Shown here in pieces: positions 37,701 to 47,182 of a stretch of DNA of 64,000 nucleotides (within the stretch, counting starts at the first letter, position 1; every line of letters begins with the position of its first letter). Under the pieces are notes generated by a model. That model saw only the letters and a list, made by a program, of their open reading frames with translations. It was not told the DNA's origin and made no database searches. Source of the DNA: Nitrospirota bacterium (GTDB lineage: Bacteria; Nitrospirota; Thermodesulfovibrionia; UBA6902); the NCBI GenBank assembly GCA_016234115.1, contig JACRHD010000012.1, positions 78,128 through 142,127 of the forward strand, in the 5' to 3' direction. Both the position numbers and the translations under genes were made by a program.

Positions 37701-38289
37701 GCAGGTTGGACCTTGACGCTTCGAGTTTATTCAACGCCTCGGTCCTTCTTACTTTGTATTTCATGACGCCGGCGACTTCTTCGATCAGGAACCTCCTGTC
37801 CTGCGGTTTGGAGCTCAGGATGTGGTCCATCTTGCCCTGTTCCAGGATCGAATACGCCTTCAGTTCGAGTCCGGTATCGAGAAACGTGTTCCTGATGTCC
37901 TTGAGCCTGCACGGCGTCTTGTTCAGCATATACTCGCTCTCGCCGGACCTGTAGAGACGTCTTGTGACGGATATATCGCTCATCGCGGTCTTGCCTTCAT
38001 CCTCAGACCCGTTTGAGGAATTCCCCCTGATGTCCGAAAGCACGAGCGTGACTTCAGCCATCCCCTTGGTCTTTTTTGTGGCTGAACCAAGAAAGATCAC
38101 GTCTTCCATGCTCTCACCTCGAAGGCTCTTGGCGCTCTGCTCGCCAAGGACCCATCTGAAGGCATCGACGATATTGCTCTTGCCGCAGCCGTTGGGCCCG
38201 ACAATCGCCGTTACGCCGGGATGGAAATTAAAGACCGTCTTGTCCGCAAAAGATTTAAAGCCTATCAATTCCAATCTTTCCACTCTCAT
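34750..38289 (-). CDS. smc: chromosome segregation protein SMC
   Basis: MRVERLELIGFKSFADKTVFNFHPGVTAIVGPNGCGKSNI; hinge; LLSGGEKALTALSLLFA. Confidence 0.98.
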   Translation of the reverse strand: MRVERLELIGFKSFADKTVFNFHPGVTAIVGPNGCGKSNIVDAFRWVLGEQSAKSLRGESMEDVIFLGSATKKTKGMAEVTLVLSDIRGNSSNGSEDEGKTAMSDISVTRRLYRSGESEYMLNKTPCRLKDIRNTFLDTGLELKAYSILEQGKMDHILSSKPQDRRFLIEEVAGVMKYKVRRTEALNKLEASRSNLQRLQDIIAEVKRQINTIDRHAKKAERYKKLLDEIRDVELRVAKRDSLSLRNEISALTLSEDESKTKEAAACAGLHAVEALIEEKKRLCVDKEKRLDGIKMDLYALEKEIAEDEGRIALLNSDCDNLRQRHEALKRQDGEFDADREKAVRDISETENNQALMKSDFEKLRTFLEEKNGVFSEVENGMRGMEQEIEIQRKGLFRKAEEISGIKNEMSNLSLSIDNISRKAEKSSQDVSSLKDDLSALLGTIGETENERLRAEAELAAAKNAREDLSNALRGKKQELSANEEILYREREELAAMASKLESLRELEQFQRSSLDEKVKALCQVADIFETSSRYETAFEAVLGDKLSAAVVADREEITKALQHIREQKSKRSGFINVHDRRIDSSVTGDISGSGVIGKAVDFITVKEDFRTIAEALLRDVVLVDDLGAAFSLRETHTAPMYFVTLEGEVLEPSGMVFGGSGKEVLRVKRMIKEHEQDISAKKDRILAAEKDVALNREQLVSVENEIVSTDGMISGREKYCHSLEVKLENLKEESGRLQKKHEYISLEITDDYAEKDNMKKLLAEKEAVCMGLECEKLEIERNIITLQETMSGRKEELEVMRHELTDIKLSLASTGEKLSSVRREIDRLNNFISEIERKKTETAAERAAIEESIRSREQETLEKNGALKVKIVSVSGLREEVTKAEEILEAGQAELAIIEKQQKSLSSELETVREALNHVEMRKMELSMKLNYLAEDIRKTYSLEIETADIADTVSDEEEEGLAPLKERLQELGPVSLGTLEEYDELKRRYDFLAGQRDDLQSSIDDLQDTIQKINRTTQHRLTEAFNALNEKFREVFTTLFGKGRAELHLTEEGSILDAGIEIVAQPPGKKLQNLMLLSGGEKALTALSLLFAGFMIKPTPLCILDEVDAPLDESNTDRFINLLGELSRGIQFITITHNRRTMEAANYIYGITMEEPGSSKVVSMHLTEKSEAVTSDS

Positions 38290-38627
38290 ATTGTTATTCC
38301 TCTTAATTACGGATTAATCTTGCCGAACTCCGGACCCTGAACTCTAAACTCCAGATTTTCTCTGTGTCCCGGTGGTCAAGTTATTTCAAGCAGTTACCCA
38401 CATCATATTGTGAACTTAGTTCTCATGCTTCACAAGATGATGTGTTTTTTGTTCCTGAATAATATACCCGATTACCCTATTTCTATCAAGTAAATTTATT
38501 TGCGCCCCGGCCCGAGCAAGACCTCGGGAATGTCCGGTAGAAACACGTCTCCCCACGCAACGCCGGGCCTTATTGACATGCCTTGAATTCAACTACTAAA
38601 ATAATAAAAAAATCCCGGAGGACAATG

Positions 38628-38828
38628 ATGCCTATTTATGAATATGTATGCCTTAAATGCGGTAATAAATTTTCTCTCCTTCAAAGCATGTCTCACGCCG
38701 AGAGTGATACGGAATGTCCCAAGTGTTCATCGAGAGAAGTGAAGAAGACCATATCTTCTTTTAGCTGCGCGTCAGGCTGCGGCGACTCATCTTCGACCTC
38801 CTCGCCGGGTTTCGGCGGAGGCGGCTGA
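38628..38828 (+). CDS. FmdB-type zinc ribbon protein
   Basis: MPIYEYVCLKCGNKFSLLQSM...CPKCSSREVKKTISSFSCASGC. Confidence 0.9.
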   Translation: MPIYEYVCLKCGNKFSLLQSMSHAESDTECPKCSSREVKKTISSFSCASGCGDSSSTSSPGFGGGG

Positions 38829-38946
38829 GGGGCCCCCCGCTACTGACCGGTCGGTCGGAAAAAACAGTCCACGGATTACACGGATTAAAAACAGAAAGGA
38901 TGAGTTCGTTACTATAATCTGCGTTAATCTGCGTAATCTGCGGATT

Positions 38947-40782
38947 TCATTTAATCACGCTCCTCACCTTCGCGGCAATCGCCTTTGCCGATATCTCCTC
39001 ATAATCAAGGAGCTCCCGTGGTCTTCCGCTTTTCGGCATCTTTCTGACCGCCAATAAAAAAACAGGCACGGGACATTCTGAAAGCGCGCAGAGCACGGCC
39101 TCGCCTATGCCGCCTTCGGCAAAGTGGTCTTCGACGGTGATTATCGCCCTGGTGACTTTCGCCGCCTGAAGCAACGCGGCCTGATCAAGGGGCTTGACGC
39201 TGTAGAGATCGATCACGCGAATGTAAATATCATCCTTCTTCAGCTCTTCATACGCCTGAAGCGCCTCGTGAAGCGTAACGCCCGCCGCTACGACGGTTGC
39301 GGCATCTTTAGCGCCCTGCTTCAAAACACGGCATCCGCCGATATGAAATTTATCATCGACTCCGTAAATGACCGGGGTCTCCATTCGCGTCGTGCGTATG
39401 TAGGATATTCCCCTGTGTTTTGCCATTTCCTCCACCAGTCTCTCTGTCGATACCGCGTCCGACGGGTAAAGAACAACGCTGTCGAGCACGGCCCTGAACA
39501 TGGCAATGTCTTCAAGACCCATCTGCGACACTCCGTCCTCTCCGATGGACACCCCCGCATGGGAGCCGCAAAACTTTATATTGGCTTCGGAATACCGGCC
39601 CATTCTTATCTGGTCGTACGCGCGCGTAAAAAAAGCGGCAAAAGTAGAGACAAAGGGGACCTTCCCCCTCGTTGAAAGGCCGAGGGCCGCGCCGACCATG
39701 TTCTGTTCGGCTATATACATCTCAAAAAAGCGTTCGGGATACCCTTCTTTGAATATCTCCGAATACGTGGAATTGCTTACTTCGCCGTCGAGCGAGACTA
39801 TGTCAGGAAAGGCAGGGTAAATCCTCTTGAGGGCATTCCCGTAGGCCTTCCTTGTGGCAACGGGTTTGTCATGGGGATAGGCCATTTCCTTTGCGGCCCC
39901 GGGACGCCTCGCTTCCGGGGCGATATCTTCAGGACGGACCACTTCCGCGGGGACCACTTTATCGACATCTCCCAACTCGCCGAGGGCCTTTACGAGTTCA
40001 TCCTTTGACATTGCCTTACCGTGTAAACCGTCCCGGTCCTCAAGAAACGATACGCCTTTCCCTTTGATAGTCCTCGCAATGATCATGCACGGTTTATCTC
40101 TGACAGTGAGCGCTTTTTGATACGCCCGGAGGATTTCACCGTGGGAATGACCATCTATCACTATAGTCTCCCATCCGAAAGACGAGACACGTCTTTCATA
40201 CGCCGCAAGGTCATGCCCGTACATGGTCTCGCCGCGCTGCCCGAGACGGTTGACGTCAAGAATGCCCGCAAGATTATCAAGCCTGTAATGCGCGGCAATC
40301 TGGATCGCCTCCCACTGCGACCCCTCCGCCATCTCGCTGTCTCCGAGAAGGACGTACGTCCTGTACGGCAGCTTATCAAGATACTTTGCATTCAGCGCGA
40401 TGCCGACGCCGATTGACAGGCCCTGCCCCAGAGAGCCTGTCGCCGCCTCGACAAGATTGAACGCCCGCGTGGGGTGGCCTTCGAGAGGGCTGCTGAATTT
40501 TCTCATGCTCATCAGTTGTTCTTCCGTCAGGACGCCCGCCGCCGCCCATTGGGCATAAAAAAGCGGCGAGGCGTGGCCCTTGGAAAAAATAAGACGGTCA
40601 TTGTTGCGATGCCCCGGGTTGTTTACATCAAATCTGAACGTCCCCCCGAACAGCAGGCACGTCATTAAATCCGCGGCGGACAGGGAAGACGTCGGGTGCC
40701 CCGACCCCGCCTCTGTTGTCGAGACGAGGACAAAGTAACGTATGAGCGCGGCTATCTTTCTTAGTCTGTCGATGTCGTTCAT
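38947..40782 (-). CDS. tkt: transketolase
   Basis: TTEAGSGHPTSSLSAADLM; LLGDSEMAEGSQWEA; FFEMYIAEQNMVGAALGLS. Confidence 0.95.
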   Translation of the reverse strand: MNDIDRLRKIAALIRYFVLVSTTEAGSGHPTSSLSAADLMTCLLFGGTFRFDVNNPGHRNNDRLIFSKGHASPLFYAQWAAAGVLTEEQLMSMRKFSSPLEGHPTRAFNLVEAATGSLGQGLSIGVGIALNAKYLDKLPYRTYVLLGDSEMAEGSQWEAIQIAAHYRLDNLAGILDVNRLGQRGETMYGHDLAAYERRVSSFGWETIVIDGHSHGEILRAYQKALTVRDKPCMIIARTIKGKGVSFLEDRDGLHGKAMSKDELVKALGELGDVDKVVPAEVVRPEDIAPEARRPGAAKEMAYPHDKPVATRKAYGNALKRIYPAFPDIVSLDGEVSNSTYSEIFKEGYPERFFEMYIAEQNMVGAALGLSTRGKVPFVSTFAAFFTRAYDQIRMGRYSEANIKFCGSHAGVSIGEDGVSQMGLEDIAMFRAVLDSVVLYPSDAVSTERLVEEMAKHRGISYIRTTRMETPVIYGVDDKFHIGGCRVLKQGAKDAATVVAAGVTLHEALQAYEELKKDDIYIRVIDLYSVKPLDQAALLQAAKVTRAIITVEDHFAEGGIGEAVLCALSECPVPVFLLAVRKMPKSGRPRELLDYEEISAKAIAAKVRSVIK

Positions 40783-40841
40783 GACAAGAGAATTATATCA
40801 GATCAACCTGGATAGACGAATGCCGCCCCAATGAAGGGTTT

Positions 40842-42647
40842 TCAGGCCCCCCGCCCTTCTACCAGCAGAAAGACCTCCACGATTTCAGGATCAAAATGGC
40901 TCCCTGAAAGCGACCGGATGTGATCAAGGACCCTTTCCTTCGGCCAGGCGGGCCGGTACGGACGGTCGGAGCATAACGCGTCCCAGACGTCCGCTACCGC
41001 AAATATCCTTGCCCCAAGCGGTATCTCTTTGCCCTTCAGCCCCCTCGGATATCCCCTTCCGTCCCATCTTTCATGATGATAATAAGGGATGTCCGCAGCG
41101 GGCCGCAAATAATCTATTTTCTGCAGTATGTCGAACGCGTAACGGGTATGGCGCTTCATGATCGTCCTCTCCTCATCGGACAGCTCTCCGGGTTTCAGCA
41201 GAATGTCGTCAGGGACCCCGATTTTACCGATATCGTGGAGAAACGCTCCCCTTCTTATGTGCACGAGGTCCTGTTCCTTTACACCCATTTCCTGCGCGAT
41301 GCGCAGGGTCATGTCCGTGACCCGTCGCGAGTGCCCCTCTGTTGCCTTGTCCCTCATGTCCAGAACGGACGACCAGCCTTCAATCGTGTTGTCATACGCG
41401 AGACTCAGCTCTATATTGGACTTCTGAAGACTTTCAAACAGGGCGGAATTGTCAATCGCTATGGCGGCCTGGTCCGCGATGGTATCAAGAAATTCCAGCC
41501 ACTCCCTGTCCGCGTCCACGGCAGAACGGTGAAACAGCTCGAGCACGCCTTTCAACTCTCCCTTGGCAAACAGCGGGACCGCGAAATAGGATATGAACTC
41601 TTCCTCGGCAAAGAGCCCGGACCGTCTGAAATTGCCGGGAGTGTCCTTGAGATTTTTGATATGTATGATCCGTCGTTCCATCGCGGCGCTTCCGGCGTTG
41701 CTCTCACCCAGTTTGAGATTGGTATATTTCAACGCCCCTGATCTCAACCCTTTGCTGACGACATAATCGAGAGACTGAGTATGCCTCCTGAAAAGCAGGA
41801 CAGTGGCGGCGTCTATCCCGATCTGCGTAGTAATCTGGTCTACGCAATGATCGAGGGTCGTGCAAAGGTCGAGGGTCGAATTAAATGTCTTTTCAATCGA
41901 GTGCAGGACATTAAGCCGGTTGATCCTGAGCCGGATCTTTTCCTTTGCGCGCCTGTTTTCAGTCACGTTCCTGGCTACATGTATTATCCCGGAATAATTA
42001 TTGTTTCTGTCATAAAGAGGCATCGCCCGAATCTCGAGGTAACTGTCGAGATTCGGCTCAAATATCTCGAAGGAGACAGGCTGTTCCGTCTTCAGGCATT
42101 CGCAGCTCGGGCATTTCTCCGGCGGAGAGTTTTTTGCGTGATAATACCGGTAACACTTGACCTGCCGGTTCGATTTTAAAGAAGGCAGTTTCAGCATCTC
42201 GACGGCGGCCCTGTTCGCCCTGATTATATTGAAATTCCTGTCGTGCACCGTGATGATATCGGTGATCGTATCAAACGTATATTCCCATTCCTTGTTCACG
42301 CTGAAAAACAACTCCCCGATTCTGCTGTGTTCCGCAGCGTCGACAGCCATGTCCTTCAGATCCTTTAGAATCGTAATCCCCGCTGCCTTCCTTTCTTTTC
42401 CGTCCTGCCTCTGATTATTCACGCAAAATAAATAAAAAGCAGGAGTCACGATGAAAGTCAGAAGCAATGCGTCTACAACGGCCTCGGCGGCAACCGACAT
42501 GGGCGGCAGTTGTGAAATGATGAACATAACGGCGATTTCCGCCGCAAACACCGAAATCATGGTGATAACGAAGGGAGAACTCAAATTTGTAAAAAAGGCG
42601 GGGACATTGCGATAACTCTGTGTCTCGGGAAAAGGTCTCTTGTCCAT
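40842..42647 (-). CDS. membrane PAS-GAF-HD-GYP protein
   Basis: HSRRVTDMTLRIAQEMG; FLHDIGKIGVPDDILLKPGEL; YHHERWDGRGYPRGLKGKEIPLGARI. Confidence 0.93.
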   Translation of the reverse strand: MDKRPFPETQSYRNVPAFFTNLSSPFVITMISVFAAEIAVMFIISQLPPMSVAAEAVVDALLLTFIVTPAFYLFCVNNQRQDGKERKAAGITILKDLKDMAVDAAEHSRIGELFFSVNKEWEYTFDTITDIITVHDRNFNIIRANRAAVEMLKLPSLKSNRQVKCYRYYHAKNSPPEKCPSCECLKTEQPVSFEIFEPNLDSYLEIRAMPLYDRNNNYSGIIHVARNVTENRRAKEKIRLRINRLNVLHSIEKTFNSTLDLCTTLDHCVDQITTQIGIDAATVLLFRRHTQSLDYVVSKGLRSGALKYTNLKLGESNAGSAAMERRIIHIKNLKDTPGNFRRSGLFAEEEFISYFAVPLFAKGELKGVLELFHRSAVDADREWLEFLDTIADQAAIAIDNSALFESLQKSNIELSLAYDNTIEGWSSVLDMRDKATEGHSRRVTDMTLRIAQEMGVKEQDLVHIRRGAFLHDIGKIGVPDDILLKPGELSDEERTIMKRHTRYAFDILQKIDYLRPAADIPYYHHERWDGRGYPRGLKGKEIPLGARIFAVADVWDALCSDRPYRPAWPKERVLDHIRSLSGSHFDPEIVEVFLLVEGRGA

Positions 42648-42839
42648 TTCGCTGTCAGGCCAACAGAAACGACGTTTACAAACGTTTGCGTTTAACTTCC
42701 ACGACTTTCAAGACATGCCCCAAAGAGAACGCACTGCTTACATTAGGTTATACAGCTTTGCCCGGTATTGCAAGGGAATGATAATTTTATTAAAACTTAT
42801 TATAATCGATCTTGCGCTCGGGAGGATTTGTGAGAATAA

Positions 42840-42959
42840 TTCAAGATTCAACATTCAAAATTCAAGACAGAAGAAGTCCGGTAATTTTATCTTGAATCTT
42901 GAATCTTGAATTTTGAATCTTGAATCTTGAATCTTGAATTTTGAATCTTGAATTTTGAA
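42840..42959. repeat. heptanucleotide array with inverted left arm
   Basis: 10 x (TCTTGAA/TTTTGAA) at 42890-42959; 4 inverted units at 42840-42867. Confidence 0.95.
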
Positions 42960-43042
42960 TATTTATAGAAGTTTGAAGAAGTGAAAGTGATGGCAACATC
43001 CTTCTTTTTGCGGATTAAACAGCCTGCACGGTTTTATGATCT

Positions 43043-44074
43043 TTAATCGATAAAACACTGCGGGTCTTCCGCAAGGTAGTCGGCCTCTCCCTTGGACATG
43101 GAATATGCGTATGCGATCGCGCGGCATCCCCTGCAGGCGGCCCATCTGTCGCACTTCGCGCACTTCCCTTTGTATTTGCCTTTGTCTCTCAGAGAATTGA
43201 GGACCTCCGATGTGGCCCATACCTCTCTTAGGGAGTCGGTCCTTATGTTCCCGAGGGGTATATCAAGCCTCCTGCACGGATTGATGGTCCCGTCGGGTCT
43301 CAGAGTGATGCCCGATATGCCTGCCGCGCATCCGGCGCTGGCCGTATAACCCAAATCCGAATTAATCTTCAGGTCCATCTGAGAAGCGACAGGGTCCCCC
43401 GTCACTATTTCCAGGCCTTCAACGTCGACCGACAATAAGGAGTTGTATACCCCTTTGACTTTTTTCGCGTCCATCATCTCATGCAAAAGCCCCTTCCCCC
43501 TGCCGCACGGAACAAGCCTCGAAAAGCCGAGGCGTTGAACGCCCGCCTCTTCGGCGACCGAGACAAGCTCATGTATAAAAGGCGCGTTAAGTCCGGAAAG
43601 CGTCACATTCAACGTCACGGTCATACCGGCGTCGAGGAGGTTCTTTACGCCTGCCATCGCGCTTGCGTAACTGCCCTCACCCCTTATCCGGTCATGTATC
43701 TGCCGAGGGCCCTCAATGCTTACCTGTATCCCTTTTATGCCGAGCGCGGAAAGCCTTTCAGCTTTTTTCTCATCGATAAGTGTGCCGTTTGACAGAATGA
43801 ATATATCGATTTCTTCCTTCCTGATTTCCTCCAGTACCTTAAAGAAATTTCTGAGCAGGAAGGGTTCCCCGCCGGTTACATTGAAACTTGGAGAAATACT
43901 GACGTTATATATATCAGCCCAGGCCCACAAGGTCTCGCGGATTTCCCGAAGAACGTCCCTGATCTCGTCAAAAGAAAGTTCTCTCGCTCCTGCCGCGCCC
44001 TGATAGCAATGGCCGCAGCGGAGATTGCATCTGTCGGTGAGATGCCATTGGATGAAAAAATCGTGTGTGTTCAT
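43043..44074 (-). CDS. radical SAM/SPASM protein
   Basis: HLTDRCNLRCGHCYQG (CxxxCxxC) and SPASM cysteines CAAGISGITLRPDGTINPCRRL...CAKCDRWAACRGC. Confidence 0.92.
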   Translation of the reverse strand: MNTHDFFIQWHLTDRCNLRCGHCYQGAAGARELSFDEIRDVLREIRETLWAWADIYNVSISPSFNVTGGEPFLLRNFFKVLEEIRKEEIDIFILSNGTLIDEKKAERLSALGIKGIQVSIEGPRQIHDRIRGEGSYASAMAGVKNLLDAGMTVTLNVTLSGLNAPFIHELVSVAEEAGVQRLGFSRLVPCGRGKGLLHEMMDAKKVKGVYNSLLSVDVEGLEIVTGDPVASQMDLKINSDLGYTASAGCAAGISGITLRPDGTINPCRRLDIPLGNIRTDSLREVWATSEVLNSLRDKGKYKGKCAKCDRWAACRGCRAIAYAYSMSKGEADYLAEDPQCFID

Positions 44075-44082
44075 GTCTCATA

Positions 44083-44115
44083 AAATGTAGGGGCGACCCG
44101 GCGGGTCGCCCCTAC
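44083..44115. repeat. REP-like palindrome
   Basis: GTAGGGGCGACCC-GGC-GGGTCGCCCCTAC. Confidence 0.8.
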
Positions 44116-44169
44116 CTATAGTTCTAACTATCATAATTTATAAAAACATTCTATCATAAAAAAAACAGT

Positions 44170-44316
44170 ATGAAGAAAAATGTCGTAAAACAAAAGCAAG
44201 GCAGGCCTTCTCCGGCAACAGGGCCCTCTTTTATCTGCTTCAACAGGGACTGCAGGTTGAGAAAACAAAAGGCGTGCAAAGGCTTCGAGGGGTGTCCGGG
44301 ATTTAAGGGTAAATAA
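44170..44316 (+). CDS. putative 48-aa Cys-rich small protein
   Basis: Hand translation MKKNVVKQKQGRPSPATGPSFICFNRDCRLRKQKACKGFEGCPGFKGK*; C-x4-C-x7-C-x5-C; no clear Shine-Dalgarno. Confidence 0.45.
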   Translation: MKKNVVKQKQGRPSPATGPSFICFNRDCRLRKQKACKGFEGCPGFKGK

Positions 44317-44362
44317 ACGGTCCGGACCGTTCAGGCCGCTCCATCCGTCCGGGACGGCTTCT

Positions 44363-44644
44363 TCAAAACAACGTGAACTGCAAGACCCCGAACCACAGCA
44401 GACATCCGGCAAACGCGAATATCTTCTCCGGAAGGGAAAGCCTCTCCGACCTGACAATAAAATACAAACTCAGGGGAGACGTCAGAAAACAGGCGGTAAG
44501 ATATATCCATTTAGGGACCTTTTCTTTGCGGGGCTCGTCGGGAAAGAGAGAACAGAACGGGCACTCGACGTCCCCTTCGAGCCGGTGTCCGCACCGCGCG
44601 CAGCGTGTTATCCCGAGTATTTCGTCGAGTCTTTCGTCTTCCAT
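44363..44644 (-). CDS. zinc-ribbon membrane protein, unknown function
   Basis: MEDERLDEILGITRCARCGHRLEGDVECPFC plus TM helices. Confidence 0.6.
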   Translation of the reverse strand: MEDERLDEILGITRCARCGHRLEGDVECPFCSLFPDEPRKEKVPKWIYLTACFLTSPLSLYFIVRSERLSLPEKIFAFAGCLLWFGVLQFTLF

Positions 44645-44645
44645 T

Positions 44646-45092
44646 TTATACGGTCTTCGGGTCCTCAGGCGGGATCTCGTCCTCATCAAAAGGCATGACG
44701 CCGAGCTGGGTCATCACTGATTCGACGCCGCTGAGCAGGTCCCTGTAATCATAATCCGACATGTCCTGGTACAGCGCCCTTTCAGACAGCGCATCGAAAG
44801 CGTCATAATCAAACTTCCCGTCCAACACCCCGGCGCGCGTCAGGACCCTGTAAACCACGGCGTCGTTTCTGCTGTCCTCGCCCTCCTGAAAACTGAAGTT
44901 CCTCGCGTGCTCCGGCCCGGCGATATACCACTGCATCGCGGAAATGACCGCGTCGTAAAGCGTTATGATGCCCAATGATATCTTTCCCTGGCGAAGTCGC
45001 CTCGTCCCTCCGCGCACATGAAGCCTGGCCCGCATAAGCGGCCCCCCGACCGGACCCAGGGCGTCTTCATCCATTAATCCGAAGTGCGGCAT
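44646..45092 (-). CDS. conserved hypothetical protein
   Basis: 148 aa ORF adjoining the preceding gene. Confidence 0.6.
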   Translation of the reverse strand: MPHFGLMDEDALGPVGGPLMRARLHVRGGTRRLRQGKISLGIITLYDAVISAMQWYIAGPEHARNFSFQEGEDSRNDAVVYRVLTRAGVLDGKFDYDAFDALSERALYQDMSDYDYRDLLSGVESVMTQLGVMPFDEDEIPPEDPKTV

Positions 45093-45192
45093 GATAAATA
45101 CTCCTCCTGATATTTATTATATCGTGAAACCGTGTCCGATTTTCTTGACCGTAAAATAAAAAGGCCACGGGCAACGGTCACGGATGACGTTT

Positions 45193-45957
45193 CTATAATG
45201 TATTCAGATACGCAATGATATTGTCCATCTCCTCTTCGGTCAGATAGTCGAATGACGGCATCCTGCCCAGGGGCCGGCGCAACTGCCTTTTAATATTTTC
45301 AGGCGTCGCGGGAAGTTTGCTTACCGGCAGTTCACGTCTCATTAGTATGCCCTTTAATCCCGGGCCGACAAGGGTTTCCGTGTCCTCCGTGTTGTGGCAG
45401 GTCCTGCATTTGTCCTCGAAGATGTTCTTCCCGCCGGCTATGGCTTCAGGCGCGGCGCCGACGGAAGGTTTCCGTGTTTCCGTTTTTCTTCTTTTTCCGG
45501 CGTCCTCCCTGTACTGAATCAACCTGTCATAAGACATATCGGTCCCGAATTCCGACACAAGAAGATAATGCCCCGCGGATATCCCTACCGCGCCGAAGGT
45601 AAAGAACGCAATCAACAATCCGAACACCTTCGCCTGGCTGTAAAACTGTTTATATATTCTTATGTACAAAACCTTCACTGCCAATAAAACCAGGACCGCG
45701 AGCGAGAACGTCCCATGGACCGCGGCCCTGACGGAAAGCTCCGTTTTGGTGACTACTATGAATTTCAGGCAATAAAATGTGACCACCGCAAAGACCGTCA
45801 GGTAAAATACCCCGGCGGTCCTGTGAAGCCTTCTGAGGGTCTCGATATTATTTTTCCGGTCGCCCCTGCCGAACATTTCGAACATGGTAAACATGCAGAC
45901 GGCAGTCGGCAGAAGAAGTACGAGGGACAATATCGATTTCAATAAAAATGTTGACAT
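45193..45957 (-). CDS. membrane protein with C-terminal cytochrome c domain
   Basis: TM helices, then GGKNIFEDKCRTCHNTEDTETLVGPGLKGI...MPSFDYLTEEEMDNIIAYL. Confidence 0.8.
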   Translation of the reverse strand: MSTFLLKSILSLVLLLPTAVCMFTMFEMFGRGDRKNNIETLRRLHRTAGVFYLTVFAVVTFYCLKFIVVTKTELSVRAAVHGTFSLAVLVLLAVKVLYIRIYKQFYSQAKVFGLLIAFFTFGAVGISAGHYLLVSEFGTDMSYDRLIQYREDAGKRRKTETRKPSVGAAPEAIAGGKNIFEDKCRTCHNTEDTETLVGPGLKGILMRRELPVSKLPATPENIKRQLRRPLGRMPSFDYLTEEEMDNIIAYLNTL

Positions 45958-45999
45958 TCCGCAGGGCAAGATGCGTCCCGAAGTCCGGGGACCGCGACG

Positions 46000-46470
46000 T
46001 CACGACATCTGAAGAAACCCCCTCTTGATCATCATGTCCTCTATCTTGTCTATATGTATTTTCTCGGCCTGGAAAAGCTTCCGGCTCAGCGATTCAAAAT
46101 TATCGGCCAGCAGGTTCGCCAGAAGCTCATTGGCAAACATCTCCGCCATTGACTCCTCAAGACGATGCGCGGTCCTGAGGGCCTCTTCGAAAGTGACCGG
46201 ATTGGACTTTATGAACTCATTCCTCTTCCTGGTAAAACCAAGGGCGCTTTCAATCTGTTCAACCGACGGCAACATGTCCTGTGAGGGCAGCAGGTCGATC
46301 GCTTCGAAATAAGTACTGTTAGACAACATGGAGGCATGCTCGAGTTCATCCGAGTGGAGCTGCTGCCAGAAGGCCTTTTCCCCGGGGAACAAATCCATGA
46401 AGGTCCCGTATAAAGACGCCGCGGCTTCTTCCACCGCTATGCAGCCGTTTATGAGATTTTGCTGGTTCAT
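46000..46470 (-). CDS. ferritin-like/rubrerythrin-fold protein
   Basis: AVEEAAASLYGTFMDLFPGEKAFWQQLHSDELEHASML. Confidence 0.7.
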   Translation of the reverse strand: MNQQNLINGCIAVEEAAASLYGTFMDLFPGEKAFWQQLHSDELEHASMLSNSTYFEAIDLLPSQDMLPSVEQIESALGFTRKRNEFIKSNPVTFEEALRTAHRLEESMAEMFANELLANLLADNFESLSRKLFQAEKIHIDKIEDMMIKRGFLQMS

Positions 46471-46937
46471 TTCTTTTCATGCACCATGACGACCATGTCC
46501 TTCTTTCCGGAAACACCGCAGGCCGCGTCAAGGGAGTCATACAATTGTTTCGCGCCTTCCTTCATCACCGTAAAACCCAGTCTGGAGAAATAGGATACCA
46601 TGTCCGTGACAACATATACCATATCCACCGGCGCGTAATCGAGCAAATGCCGTATAATCGACGCCCCGATCCCCTTCCCTCTCCTTTCTTCAACTACGGC
46701 AACGCACCCTATTTCATACATCGCGCCTGTTTTTCTCAGCCTGCCGAACCCTATGAACTCGCCGTCTTCAACTGCAACTACAAACTCCTCATAGCGCAGG
46801 TCGGTCGCATCGAGGCGGTATCGCCTGATCTTTTCTTCAATCAACGGCATGTCCATGGAAGTCGCGTGCCTGATCTTGACCATCTTGCCCGTAATGCCGG
46901 ATATCCCTGTGACTTTTGGTGATTCTTTATGTCTCAT
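46467..46937 (-). CDS. GNAT N-acetyltransferase
   Basis: IRHATSMDMPLIEEKI...GCVAVVEERRGKGIGASIIRHLL. Confidence 0.88.
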   Translation of the reverse strand: MRHKESPKVTGISGITGKMVKIRHATSMDMPLIEEKIRRYRLDATDLRYEEFVVAVEDGEFIGFGRLRKTGAMYEIGCVAVVEERRGKGIGASIIRHLLDYAPVDMVYVVTDMVSYFSRLGFTVMKEGAKQLYDSLDAACGVSGKKDMVVMVHEKK

Positions 46938-47182
46938 CTTTGCCTCCTGTTTTGGCGAAGCGCTCGCGCCCCGACACGCCTGCCCGGCGGACTCCTTTGT
47001 CTATATCTATATCATGTTAAACAACGGGCTTCAAGTACCCTGCACAGACGGACGTCCGTTCGCCCCGGCACGTCCCGGAGTTGAGTTTTGACCGGAAACA
47101 TGGTATTTATCTCTTATCACGTCGCAGGGGCGTTATATGCAGCGCCTGCAAACGATATTCATTATCAGGAGGCTTTTGCGCA

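Noticed and set aside
34862-38317. Numerous plus-strand ORFs opposite smc
   Set aside because: Antisense shadows rich in Ser/Leu/Phe with no domain; smc is certain
41840-41890. TCGAGGGTCG repeats inside the HD-GYP gene as another heptad tract
   Set aside because: Spacing is not a multiple of 7 and the peptide (NSTLDLCTTLDHCVDQI) looks like ordinary GAF sequence
42840-42959. CRISPR-like array
   Set aside because: Unit is 7 nt with no spacers and no cas genes in the window
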